The position numbers and the translations under genes are program-made. From Streptomyces sp. NBC_01288 (GTDB lineage: Bacteria; Actinomycetota; Actinomycetes; Streptomycetales; Streptomycetaceae), in contig NZ_CP108427.1 in the NCBI RefSeq assembly GCF_035982055.1, positions 9,113,001 through 9,177,000 of the forward strand: DNA of 64,000 bases, in the 5' to 3' direction. Shown here piece by piece: positions 43,305-52,152 of the stretch. The stretch's first letter is position 1; each line of letters starts with the position of its first letter. A model generated the notes under the pieces. That model did not search any database. It was not told the origin of the DNA and saw only the letters and a list, made by a program, of their open reading frames with translations.

Positions 43305-43946
43305 TCAGACCTTGCCTGCCGCGAACGTGGCCGCCGCGTCCGCGTCGGAGGTGTAGCCGAGGTGGGCGAGGACGTCGGTTCCGCCGTTCTGGCAGATGGG
43401 GTCACCGTTGGCGCAGAAGTCGATGGTGCGGCTCTGGTAGGTGCCCGTGACGCTCTTGCCGAGGGCCCGGATCGGATTGCCGAACAGCAGCACCGCGGCG
43501 ACCTTCGGCTCCACCGCGGCAGGGATGGTCGCCACGATCGGGCTGCCGACCACCGCGCCGTCGCTGCTGATTCCGATGGAGTTGTCGACGACGTTCGCGC
43601 CCTGCGAATAGCCGACGAGAATGAAGCGCTGATTTGGGCAGGCCGCCGCTTGCGCGTTGACGTGGTTCACCACATCGAGGTTTCCCGTCGCGGCGGACGT
43701 GAGGGAAAGGTCGGCGGGATAGTTCACCGCATAGCTGGAGAGCGTCTTTCCGGTGATTTTCTGCTGGAGCGCGGAGTACACCGGGTCGCCGACGATCAGG
43801 CCGAGTGTGCCCGGCTCGAAGGTGCCGCGAGCCGCCACGACGTCGAGGTCAGAGCAGGTGGCGGCCGATGCGGTGGGTGCGGAGAGGGTGGCGAGCCCGG
43901 CCCCGCCGGCCAGCGAGAGCGCGGCGAGGCATAAGCGAATACGCAT
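43305..43946 (-). CDS. Secreted cutinase family serine esterase
   Basis: A 213-residue cutinase-fold enzyme. The signal peptide ends at AASA-like residues near 28 (SAPTASAATC). The nucleophile elbow is FILVGYSQGANVVD, the Asp region is IDFCANGDPICQNG and the catalytic His follows in DVLAHLGYTSDAD. Two disulfides are likely (Cys at the mature N-terminus, in AAACPNQ, DFCANGDPIC). It hydrolyses ester bonds of cutin or lipids. In mycobacteria a cutinase-like lipase (Rv3802c) sits inside the mycolate condensation locus, and this gene lies next to a similar gene set here. An AAAGGA site precedes the ATG. Confidence 0.92.
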   Translation of the reverse strand: MRIRLCLAALSLAGGAGLATLSAPTASAATCSDLDVVAARGTFEPGTLGLIVGDPVYSALQQKITGKTLSSYAVNYPADLSLTSAATGNLDVVNHVNAQAAACPNQRFILVGYSQGANVVDNSIGISSDGAVVGSPIVATIPAAVEPKVAAVLLFGNPIRALGKSVTGTYQSRTIDFCANGDPICQNGGTDVLAHLGYTSDADAAATFAAGKV

Positions 43947-44040
43947 GGGAATCCTTTGAGGGTGGGGCGCTTGCGGCGCCTGTGGAAAGGACTGTCCCGA
44001 AGGTATTCGCGTTCCCGTGCCCGGTGTTATGGACGGGAAT

Positions 44041-45318
44041 TCAGAAACTCTCTCTGTTTTTGTCGCCCCGTGAGTCGCGGTCACCGCCCCGTGAGTCGCG
44101 GTCGCCCTCCCGTAAATCCGCCGAACGCAGCGCGAGGATCAGGTCCAGACGAGTTCCGGGATCGTGCAAGGACGCGCCGAAGAGTTTCTCCAACTGACGC
44201 AGGCGATAGCGGACCGTCTGCGGGTGGATATGGAGCCGCGCGGCGACATCGGGCACGTTGCTGCCGCCCAGCAGCCAGGCGAGCAACGTCTCGGCCAGCC
44301 GCGGGCGTTGACCCTCGGAAGCGGCGTCGAGCGGCGCCAGGGCCCGTAACTCCAGCTGGGCGAGCAGCGGTTCGTCGCTGTGCAGCAACAGCGTCGACAG
44401 ATGGTCGGCGCACAGCACCACGCCCTGCCGGGGCAGCACCCCGCGGCCCATCAGCCCCAGCGCCCGCGTGGCCCAGCGCAAGGACCGCGCGGCCTCGACG
44501 ACCGGGACCGTAGGACCGATCGCCGCCGGACGGCCGCCCAGGCCGAGGACGAACGACCGCCCGCCGAACCGGCCGTAGCCCTCCGGGTCCGGCACCAGCA
44601 CGCGCGGCGGCCGTGACTCCATGTCCGCCAGCGCGCCCGGCATCGCCGGCGGCCGGTCCTCCGCGCGCGGGTCCGCGGGGCCCGCCAGCGCGATGACGGC
44701 GACCTGCGCAGGCACCCGCCACCGCGCGCCGTGCGCCAGGTCCTGCAAGGCCTCCGGAGCCACCGGCCCCTCGCCCAGCAGGAGTTCGAGCAGTCGGCGG
44801 CGCCGCCGCTCCACCTCGTCCGTGCTGCGCGACTGGGCCTCCGCGTACCCGGCGGCGGCCGCCTCCGCGACCTCGTGCACGGTCCGGAACGCCAGCTCGC
44901 CCAGCGCGGCCACCACCGCCGAATCCAGGCCGAGTTCCTCCGCCGTACGGCCCATCAGCCGCCAAGCATGCAGCCCGCCGACGCGGATCGCCGACTGAAG
45001 CGCCTCCAGACTGCGGCCCTCCAGGGCCTCGCCGCGCCCGAGTTCCGCGTAGTACGCCGCCGCCATCGCGGCGTTCTGGCCGTGCGGGTCCGCGATGTGG
45101 TCGACGAACAGCGTGAGCGCCTGCACCACCCCGGACCTGAGGTTCTCGCGGTACGTCCCGTCGGCCGGCCGCGCGTACTCGGGGACCTCTCTGCGCACCA
45201 CCACCTCCACCTCGTCGGAGACGACGCTGAGTTGGGCGCGCAGCAGCTCGGCCAGGTCGGGCGGAACCAGAGCGGTTCCGGGCTCGGTGGGTACTCCGCG
45301 CGGGGTGGGGACAGCCAC
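44041..45318 (-). CDS. PucR/CdaR family transcriptional regulator
   Basis: A 425-residue regulator. The N-terminal half has a helical sensor region (LSVVSDEVEVVVRREVPEYA, VDHIADPHGQNAAMAAAYYA), followed by a central GGDEF-like CdaR region and the C-terminal PucR helix-turn-helix (LAETLLAWLLGGSNVPDVAA, then LHIHPQTVRYRLRQLEKLFG). The GTG start at 45318 has AAAGGAG 8-9 bases upstream. The last residues repeat (GDRDSRGGDRDSRGD), encoded by a 21-bp tandem duplication near 44065-44107. It lies between the cutinase gene and the PKS-containing gene set, all on the same strand, and may regulate them. Confidence 0.9.
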   Translation of the reverse strand: MAVPTPRGVPTEPGTALVPPDLAELLRAQLSVVSDEVEVVVRREVPEYARPADGTYRENLRSGVVQALTLFVDHIADPHGQNAAMAAAYYAELGRGEALEGRSLEALQSAIRVGGLHAWRLMGRTAEELGLDSAVVAALGELAFRTVHEVAEAAAAGYAEAQSRSTDEVERRRRRLLELLLGEGPVAPEALQDLAHGARWRVPAQVAVIALAGPADPRAEDRPPAMPGALADMESRPPRVLVPDPEGYGRFGGRSFVLGLGGRPAAIGPTVPVVEAARSLRWATRALGLMGRGVLPRQGVVLCADHLSTLLLHSDEPLLAQLELRALAPLDAASEGQRPRLAETLLAWLLGGSNVPDVAARLHIHPQTVRYRLRQLEKLFGASLHDPGTRLDLILALRSADLREGDRDSRGGDRDSRGDKNRESF

Positions 45319-45440
45319 GACGGACACTCCTTTCCCCCGGAGGCGGCTCGCCCACGGACTGTTGCCCGTGGGACGAGGGGGACGTCCCGTGTTGGACGGT
45401 CGTCCCCTGCGCTCCGTTCCGTGCCCCGGCTGCACCGACA

Positions 45441-46388
45441 TCACTCCGGCAGCCCCAGCGCACCGGCGAGCATCGGCCACGAGGTGGTGAACTCCCCTTT
45501 CCAGTAAGCCCAGCTGTGACCTCCTCCCGAGTAGAAGTGCGTGGTCACCGGAACGCCGAGCAGGGCGAGAACGCCGGTGAAACTGTGCGCGGAGGGCCAC
45601 AGCAGACTCTCCAGCGCCTCGGGCAGCCAGTCGCCCGAACCCCCGGCCACACCACTGCCGTTGGACACGTACAAGGGTGTCCCGCGCAGCCCGCCGGCCT
45701 GGGCGCGCGGATTGGCGGCCTGCCAAGTCAGCAGGTCCAGAAGGGGATTGCCCCAGAGGGCGCGCGGCGCCAGATTCTCGCGGGCCACGATGGCGTCCAC
45801 GAGGGAGGGCACCCCGGGGGCCGTGGTGTCGAGGATGCCGCTGTACGACGCGGCGGCGGTGAACGCCCCCGGGTGACGGGCCGCGTGCGCCATCGCGCCG
45901 TAGCCTCCGGTGGACACCCCGGCGACGGCCCGCACACCGGACGCCCGGTAGTCACGGGCCAACAGCGCCGGAACCTCCGTGAGTTGGAAGGTCTCGTAGT
46001 CGGGACCGTCCCGCCACGCGCTCGGGATGCCGGTGGGTCCCGCGTCCGGTATCGCCACGATCAGATCGCGGCCCTCGGTGAACGCCTCGATGTCCGTCTC
46101 CCGCGTCCACGACGTGTAGTCGTCGTGCGCCCCGTGCAGCAGATACAGCACGGGATACGTCCGCCCGGGCTGCGCGTCGAAGTCCGACGGCAGGATCAGC
46201 CGCACCGGCGCGCTGCGGCCCAGCGCGGGTGACGACACGGACACGTCGAACGTGCGCGCCGAGATCTGCGTCGCGGCCCGGGCCCGGCCCACGGCGGCCG
46301 TGGCACCGAACAGGAGGGCAAGTCCCGTGGCCGCGGAGGCCCTTGTGACGGCGCGTCGGGACATCCCGTGAGGGTGGTGGTGCGGCAT
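45441..46388 (-). CDS. Secreted Ag85/esterase-D-fold alpha/beta hydrolase
   Basis: A 315-residue exported esterase with a Tat-like signal (SRRAVTRASAATGLALLFGA). The fold is of the esterase D/antigen 85 kind (PF00756): YPVLYLLHGAHDDYTSWTRE, then the nucleophile elbow RAVAGVSTGGYGAMAHAARH, FTAAASYSGILDTT, and the catalytic His in FYSGGGHSWAYWKGEF. Ag85 proteins of mycobacteria transfer mycolic acyl chains to trehalose and arabinogalactan. This gene begins 9 bases after the stop of a Pks13-like synthase gene, so it may transfer or hydrolyse the lipid made there. An ordinary esterase role is the alternative. Confidence 0.85.
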   Translation of the reverse strand: MPHHHPHGMSRRAVTRASAATGLALLFGATAAVGRARAATQISARTFDVSVSSPALGRSAPVRLILPSDFDAQPGRTYPVLYLLHGAHDDYTSWTRETDIEAFTEGRDLIVAIPDAGPTGIPSAWRDGPDYETFQLTEVPALLARDYRASGVRAVAGVSTGGYGAMAHAARHPGAFTAAASYSGILDTTAPGVPSLVDAIVARENLAPRALWGNPLLDLLTWQAANPRAQAGGLRGTPLYVSNGSGVAGGSGDWLPEALESLLWPSAHSFTGVLALLGVPVTTHFYSGGGHSWAYWKGEFTTSWPMLAGALGLPE

Positions 46389-46397
46389 GGCGGCTCC

Positions 46398-49300
46398 TCA
46401 GGCTGGTTCGGCGGGTCCCTCCGGGGAGGCGAGCACCCGCCGCAGATGGGCGGCGATCTCGTCGACGTACGGTGGGTCGAGCAACGACAGGTGGTGCCCC
46501 GCCACCGGTACGACCGTCAGACGCGGGCACACCTCGTCCCAGCCGAGCGCGTCGTCGTCCCGTTCGTACGCCGGGTCGCGCACGGTGTGCGGAGCCGGTT
46601 CGGTGGCCCGGTACAGCACCACCCGCCCCTCGTACCGGCCCGGTTGATGCGCCTCGCCGATCCGCAGATCCAGATACGAGGCACGCTGGTGCTCCAGCAC
46701 GGCCGGCGGCACTTCCACGACCCCGCGCAGGGTGCGCAGCACGCGGCCGATGCGCTCGTGGTCGTCGTCCAACGCCACGAGTTCGTCGTAGGGCAGGGCG
46801 AGTTGGACCCCGTATGTGTCGGCGATGTGCCGGGCGAAGCCCGTGAGGTGCGCGCGGATGCGGTCGGCGGGTGCGCGGTCGGGCTGGGGGAGGGGCCGTA
46901 CGGAGTCCATGAGCACGACGAGTTCGACCTCCCGCCCGCCGGCGGTGAGTTGACGTGCCGTCTCCTGCGCCACGAAACCGCCGAAGGACCAACCCGCAAG
47001 CACACAGGGCCCGTCGGGATGAGCCAAGGTGATCGCCTCGACGTAGCGGCGAGCCTTCTCGGACACGGTGTGGGCGTCCTCGATCCGGTCCAGTCCGTGC
47101 ATCGGCCGGTCCTCGCCGAGGCGTTCGGCGAGTGCGCGGTAGACGTCGGTGGTCCCACCGGCGGCGTGGAACAGGAAGAGCGGGGAGAGAGGGGATGGCG
47201 CGTCGGTCAACTGGCCTACGCGGTCCGCCACGTCGGCGACCGTGACGGCGTCGAACAGGTCGCGCAGGTGCAACTCGACACCGAAGTCGCGTTGCAGGGC
47301 GGTACGGATGCGGACGGCCATGAGGGAGTCCAGGCCGAGGTCGGTCAGTGCCGTGGTGGGGGTGATACGGGCCGACGGATGGCCGGTGACGCCGGCGATG
47401 TGATGGCTGACACGGGCGGTCACCGAGTCGTCTAGGGCTGTTGGGCTCGGCTCGGCCCAACGGTGTGCGGCGGGTGCTGCGACGGGAGTTCGGCCGTCGG
47501 TCCACCAGTACCGGACGTGCCGCCAGCGCGGTACCGGGAGGTCGATGACCCGGCCGGACGGTAGGGGCAGGTTCAGTCCCGCCGTGTACAAGGCCCCCAA
47601 CTCCCTTAGAAACGCGGCGGATCCGTCCGCGTCGCGGTGCAGCGTGCCGACGGTGAGGGCGCCGGGCACGTTGTCGGCGATGGACCTGGCCAGGACCGGA
47701 TGCGGCGAGATCTCCACGAAGGCGGTGTGTCCGTCCGCCGCAGCGGCGGTGAGGGCACGGTCCAGGCGAACCGGTTGGCGCAGGTTGGCGGCCCAGTGGC
47801 CGGCGTCGAACTCGCAGGCGCCGCGCGGGTCGTGGAGCACGGTGGAGTAGACGGGGATGCGCGGCGGCCGACCCCGGACATCCGCGAGGGCCTCGGTCAG
47901 TTCCGGCAACAGCGGGTCCACCTGAGGCGAGTGTCCGGCGCCGACCACCCGCATGACCCGGGCGGCACGCCCCCGCTCCTCCAGTCCACGCACCAGCCGG
48001 GCGACCGCCATCTCGTCGCCGGTGACGACCTTCTGCCGGGGCGAGGAGTGCACGGCGACATGCACACCCGGGAAGTCCCGCTCCAGAGAAGCCAGTTCAC
48101 TGTCATCCAGGTCTACGACGGCCATCGCGCCCCCGTGCAGCTCCCCCAGCAACCGCGCCCGTACGGCGACGACCCGGGCCGCGTCCGCCACGTCCAGCGC
48201 GCCCGCGCAGACGGCGGCGGCCACCTCGCCCAGGGAATGGCCGATCACGGCGACCGGCTCGACGCCGTAGGACCGCCACAGCTCCGCGAGTGCCAACTGG
48301 ACGCCGAACAAGGCTGGTTGAGCGACGTCGAGCCGGTCGAGATCCCCGGCGGAGAGCAGGTGCTCGTGGAGGGAGAAGCCGAACACGTCAGCCACCTGTG
48401 CGTCGAGCTTCTCCACGGCGGCGGCGAAGGCCGGTTCCTCCAGGAGTAGTTGGCGTCCCATGCCGGTCCACTGGCTGCCGTATCCGGAGAACACCCAGAC
48501 CGGACCCCGCCCTACGAGATCCCGGTCACCGGTCATCACGCGCGCATCCGGGCTTCCACCCTGCGCCAACGCGGCCAGCGCATCGGCCAGTTCACCCCCG
48601 TCGCGAGCGACGACCGCGGCGCGCACGGGCCCGCGCCCCACCCGTCCGGCGAGAGTGCGCGCCACATCGGCGGGACGGGCGGCGTTCCCTTCGGGCGTAC
48701 CGAGCCACGCGGCGAGACGGGACGCGGTGTCGCGGACCCGCTCGGTGTCGACGTCGGAGAGGAGATGGAGGCGGGCGGCGGACTCTTCCAGCGGGGGCAG
48801 TGCGGGCCGCCATTCCTCCACTACGGCATGGGCGTTGGTGCCGCCGAACCCGAAACCGGAGATGCCGGCGGTGGCCGTACCGCCGTAGCGGGGCCAGGGT
48901 TCGGGCTCGGTGACCACGCGGAGCCGTGTGTCGTCGAGGGTGTTGCCGTGCAGCGACGGTGGGACGAGGTCGTGGTGGAGGGCGAGGACCGTTTTCACCA
49001 GGCCGGTGATGCCCGCCGCGGATTCCAGGTGGCCGAGGTTTCCCTTCACCGAGCCGAGCAGCAGCGGCTGTTCGGGGTCACGGCCGGCGCCCAGCACCGC
49101 GCCGAGCGCGCCCGCCTCGATCGGGTCGCCGAGCGGGGTGCCGGTGCCGTGCGCCTCGACGTAGTCGATGTGGGCCGGGGCGAGTCCGGCGCGTGTGTAC
49201 GCGGTGGCCAACAGAGCTTGCTGGGCAGCCGGGTTGGGGGCGAGGAGACCGTTGGAACGGCCGTCGGAGTTGACGGCGGTCGCGCGGATGACCGCGAGGA

Positions 49301-50342
49301 CACGGTCGCCGTCCCGTTCCGCGTCGGACAGCCGCTTCAGCAGCACCGCCGCGCAGCCCTCGCCGCGTCCGATGCCGTCGGCCACGGTGGAGAAGGGCTT
49401 GCAGCGGCCGTCGGGGGCGAGCGCGCCCGCCCGTTCGAAGGCGACGCCGACGACGGGGGAGAGGAGGACGTTGACTCCGGCGGCGATTGCCGAGTCGGTC
49501 TCACCGGTGCGGAGGCTGACGCAGGCCTGGTGGACGGCGACGAGGGAGGACGAACAGGCCGTGTCCACCGCCATGTTGGGGCCGCGGGTGTCCAACACGT
49601 ACGCCAGTCGGCCCGCCGCCACACTCAGCGCCGCGCCCGCCGGGGCCCACGGGTCGACGGCGTTCGCGTCGGCGCCGGTGAGCTGTCCGTACTCCGGGGC
49701 CGAGACGCCGACGTAGATGCCGGTGGCCGTGCCCGCCAGGGAAGTCGCGGGGACGGAGGCGTGGTCGAGGGTCTCTCGGACGACCTCCAGGAGGATGCGT
49801 TGCTGGGGGTCCATCACCGCGGCCTCGCGCGGGGTGATGCGGAAGAAGTCGGCGTCGAACCCGGCGATGTCGTCCAAGTAGCCGCCGTGCAGGGGGGTTT
49901 CGGGCGGCGGGAACGCCGTGAAGTCGGCCCATCTGTCCTCGGGGACGCGGCCGATCGCGTCGACACCGTCGATCAGCAGGCGCCAGTAGTCGGCCGGACC
50001 GTGCACTCCGCCCGGCAGTCGGCAGCCGACCCCGATGACCGCCACCGACTCGCCCAGCGCCACAGCAACTGGGGCCGTCTGTAAGGCAGTTGGCGTGGTC
50101 GTACCGCACACCCGCTCCACCAGCGCGTCCACGGTCGGCGCCTCCCACAGCAGGGTCGTCGGCAACTCGTGGCCCGTCAGCGAGGACAACTCGCCCGCCA
50201 GCACGACCGCGTCCCGGGAGGACATGCCGAGGTCGGCCAACGGTCGGTCCAACGGGACGTCGTCGACAGGGGTGTTGTTCCACTCGGCCACCCGTTCCGC
50301 GATCCGGCGGCGCAGCAGCGTTCTCGTGTCGGCGGCCGTCAT
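46398..50342 (-). CDS. Single-module type I PKS, ACP-KS-AT-ACP-TE (Pks13-like)
   Basis: A 1314-residue synthase. The domain order is N-terminal ACP (LADLGMSSRDAVVLAG, pantetheine Ser42), ketosynthase (about 97-520; active Cys263 in DTACSSSL, His in EAHGTGTPLGD and GNLGHLE), acyltransferase (Ser703 in GHSLGEVAAA), second ACP (Ser1006 in LGLDSLMAV) and thioesterase (Ser1119 in AGWSFGGFVAQE, His in VAGHHLSLLDPP). No reductive domain is present. This is exactly the layout of mycobacterial Pks13, which joins a meroacyl chain on the first ACP to a carboxyacyl chain on the second by Claisen condensation. The AT specificity position reads GAGHSP, neither HAFH nor YASH, consistent with an unusual extender. 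It overlaps the fatty-acyl-AMP ligase gene by 4 bases (ATGA). Confidence 0.93.
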   Translation of the reverse strand: MTAADTRTLLRRRIAERVAEWNNTPVDDVPLDRPLADLGMSSRDAVVLAGELSSLTGHELPTTLLWEAPTVDALVERVCGTTTPTALQTAPVAVALGESVAVIGVGCRLPGGVHGPADYWRLLIDGVDAIGRVPEDRWADFTAFPPPETPLHGGYLDDIAGFDADFFRITPREAAVMDPQQRILLEVVRETLDHASVPATSLAGTATGIYVGVSAPEYGQLTGADANAVDPWAPAGAALSVAAGRLAYVLDTRGPNMAVDTACSSSLVAVHQACVSLRTGETDSAIAAGVNVLLSPVVGVAFERAGALAPDGRCKPFSTVADGIGRGEGCAAVLLKRLSDAERDGDRVLAVIRATAVNSDGRSNGLLAPNPAAQQALLATAYTRAGLAPAHIDYVEAHGTGTPLGDPIEAGALGAVLGAGRDPEQPLLLGSVKGNLGHLESAAGITGLVKTVLALHHDLVPPSLHGNTLDDTRLRVVTEPEPWPRYGGTATAGISGFGFGGTNAHAVVEEWRPALPPLEESAARLHLLSDVDTERVRDTASRLAAWLGTPEGNAARPADVARTLAGRVGRGPVRAAVVARDGGELADALAALAQGGSPDARVMTGDRDLVGRGPVWVFSGYGSQWTGMGRQLLLEEPAFAAAVEKLDAQVADVFGFSLHEHLLSAGDLDRLDVAQPALFGVQLALAELWRSYGVEPVAVIGHSLGEVAAAVCAGALDVADAARVVAVRARLLGELHGGAMAVVDLDDSELASLERDFPGVHVAVHSSPRQKVVTGDEMAVARLVRGLEERGRAARVMRVVGAGHSPQVDPLLPELTEALADVRGRPPRIPVYSTVLHDPRGACEFDAGHWAANLRQPVRLDRALTAAAADGHTAFVEISPHPVLARSIADNVPGALTVGTLHRDADGSAAFLRELGALYTAGLNLPLPSGRVIDLPVPRWRHVRYWWTDGRTPVAAPAAHRWAEPSPTALDDSVTARVSHHIAGVTGHPSARITPTTALTDLGLDSLMAVRIRTALQRDFGVELHLRDLFDAVTVADVADRVGQLTDAPSPLSPLFLFHAAGGTTDVYRALAERLGEDRPMHGLDRIEDAHTVSEKARRYVEAITLAHPDGPCVLAGWSFGGFVAQETARQLTAGGREVELVVLMDSVRPLPQPDRAPADRIRAHLTGFARHIADTYGVQLALPYDELVALDDDHERIGRVLRTLRGVVEVPPAVLEHQRASYLDLRIGEAHQPGRYEGRVVLYRATEPAPHTVRDPAYERDDDALGWDEVCPRLTVVPVAGHHLSLLDPPYVDEIAAHLRRVLASPEGPAEPA

Positions 50343-52081
50343 ACCGCGGTCTCCGCCGTGTAGGCGCCCTCCAGATAGCGGGTGCGGGTCAGGGCCCGGG
50401 ACACCTTGCCGCTGGAGGTGCGGGGGACCGTGCCCGGTGCGACGAGGACGACGTCGGCGAGCCGCAGCCCGTGCCGGGCGGAGACGGCCGCGCGTACGGC
50501 ACGCGTCAGGGCCGGTACGTCGACGTCGGCGAGGCTGGTCGTGCGCGCGTGCTCGGCGACGACCACCACCCGCTCGCCCGCGCCGCCCGGCACACCGAAC
50601 GCGGCCAGCCGGTCGCGTCGTACGGCGTGATGCGCGTCCTGGGCGGTGGCCTCCACGTCCTGCGGATAGTGGTTGCGGCCGTCGACGACGATGAGGTCCT
50701 TGAGCCGGCCGGTGACGATCAACTGCCCCTCCAGCACGGTCCCGAGGTCGCCGGTGCGCAGCCAACTGCCCGGCGCCTCCTCGCCGAGCACGGCGCCGAA
50801 GACGCGCTCGGTCTGCGCCGAGTTGTTCCAGTAGCCGCGCCCCACATTGGGACCCTGCACCCAGATCTCCCCGACCTCCCCCTCGGCCAGCACCGCGTGG
50901 GCGACCGGATCGACGATGCGCACCCGCTGCCCAACTGGCGTACCGCAGGCGGCCAGTAGCACCGCTCGCGGGTCCTCGGGCCGCGCGGGCAGGGCCTTTC
51001 CGGCGGCGAGCGCGTCACGGTCGAGGGCGAACCGGCCGAGCGGGCGGCCGGGCCGGGCGGCGCTGACGAAGACGGTGGCCTCGGCGAGCCCGTACGACGG
51101 ACAGTGCACCTCCGCCGCGAGACCCTGCGCGGCGAACGCGGCCTGGAAACGGTCGGCGGTGCCGGGCCGGACGGGCTCGCTGCCGTTGATCAGCGCGGCG
51201 ACCCCGTCCAGCCGCAGCCCCTCCTTCTGCGCCCCGGTGACGGCGGAGGCGCAGTAGTCGTAGGCGAAGTTGGGCGCGGCACTCAGCGCCAGCGGATGCG
51301 CGGCCAACAGCCGTAGCCAGCGCGCCGGTTCGTGCAGGAACGCGGCCGGGTCCATGAGTACCGACAGCAGGCCGCGTACGACCGGGGCCGCGACGCTCAG
51401 CACGAGCCCCATGTCGTGGTAGAGCGGCAGCCAGCCCACGCAGGTCATCGGGTGCGCGTCGGCACTGTAAGCGGCAAGCGCCTGGCGGGCGTTGGCGACG
51501 ACGTTCGCGTGCGTGATCTCCACACCGGCCGGAGCGCGGGTGGAGCCGGAGGTGTACTGGAGGTAGGCGATCGCGGCCGAATCCGGTTCCGGTGCCTGCC
51601 AGTTGAGCGCGGCGGAGTCCGGGACCCGGTCCGCCGCGAGGACTGTCACCCGCGCGCGCTCGCAGAAGTCCGTCACCTCGGGCAGGGCGCGGCCGGTGGT
51701 CACCACGACCGACGGGCGGGCGTCGCCCAACACCCCGACCAGCCGGTCGCCCTGCCCCGGCAGTCCGGGCGGATACAGCGGTACGGCGACCATCCCGGCC
51801 GTCAGCGCCGCCAGGAAACCGGTGATGTAGTCCGTGCCCTGCGGGCACAACAGGGCGACCCGTGAACCGGGTTCGGCATGCTCGGTGAGCCGTGCGGCCA
51901 GGGCACGCACGCGCAGGTCCAGGCGCTGCCAGGTCAGAGTGCGGTGCACACCACGGGAGTTGGGGGCGGGGTGGTCGACGAACGTGAACGCCCGGCGGTC
52001 CGGGGTGAGTTCGGCCCAGTGGCGCACGTACTCGGGCAGAGTCCGGTACGCGGGTGCGAGCGGGGGGCGGCGGCTGTCCAT
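50339..52081 (-). CDS. Fatty-acyl-AMP ligase (FadD32-like)
   Basis: A 580-residue ANL-superfamily enzyme. The AMP-binding core reads YLQYTSGSTRAPAGVEITHA (about residues 168-187), WLPLYHDMGLVLSV, CPSYGLAEATVFVS and WLRTGDLGTVLEGQLIVTGR, then LKDLIVVDGRNHYPQDVE. The GRNHYPQD segment and the GSTRxPxGV type P-loop mark the FAAL branch, which gives acyl-AMP directly to an ACP without CoA. The closest known relation by pattern is FadD32, which loads Pks13. A GAGGAG lies 9 bases before the ATG. It is translationally coupled to the PKS gene, and its substrate chain should be attached to the N-terminal ACP there. Confidence 0.92.
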   Translation of the reverse strand: MDSRRPPLAPAYRTLPEYVRHWAELTPDRRAFTFVDHPAPNSRGVHRTLTWQRLDLRVRALAARLTEHAEPGSRVALLCPQGTDYITGFLAALTAGMVAVPLYPPGLPGQGDRLVGVLGDARPSVVVTTGRALPEVTDFCERARVTVLAADRVPDSAALNWQAPEPDSAAIAYLQYTSGSTRAPAGVEITHANVVANARQALAAYSADAHPMTCVGWLPLYHDMGLVLSVAAPVVRGLLSVLMDPAAFLHEPARWLRLLAAHPLALSAAPNFAYDYCASAVTGAQKEGLRLDGVAALINGSEPVRPGTADRFQAAFAAQGLAAEVHCPSYGLAEATVFVSAARPGRPLGRFALDRDALAAGKALPARPEDPRAVLLAACGTPVGQRVRIVDPVAHAVLAEGEVGEIWVQGPNVGRGYWNNSAQTERVFGAVLGEEAPGSWLRTGDLGTVLEGQLIVTGRLKDLIVVDGRNHYPQDVEATAQDAHHAVRRDRLAAFGVPGGAGERVVVVAEHARTTSLADVDVPALTRAVRAAVSARHGLRLADVVLVAPGTVPRTSSGKVSRALTRTRYLEGAYTAETAV

Positions 52082-52152
52082 CGGGCGTGACTCCTCACAT
52101 CGCGGAACATCGCGGTGTCGGCTGACGAGGGTGAACGAGGTGAAGAGGGCGG

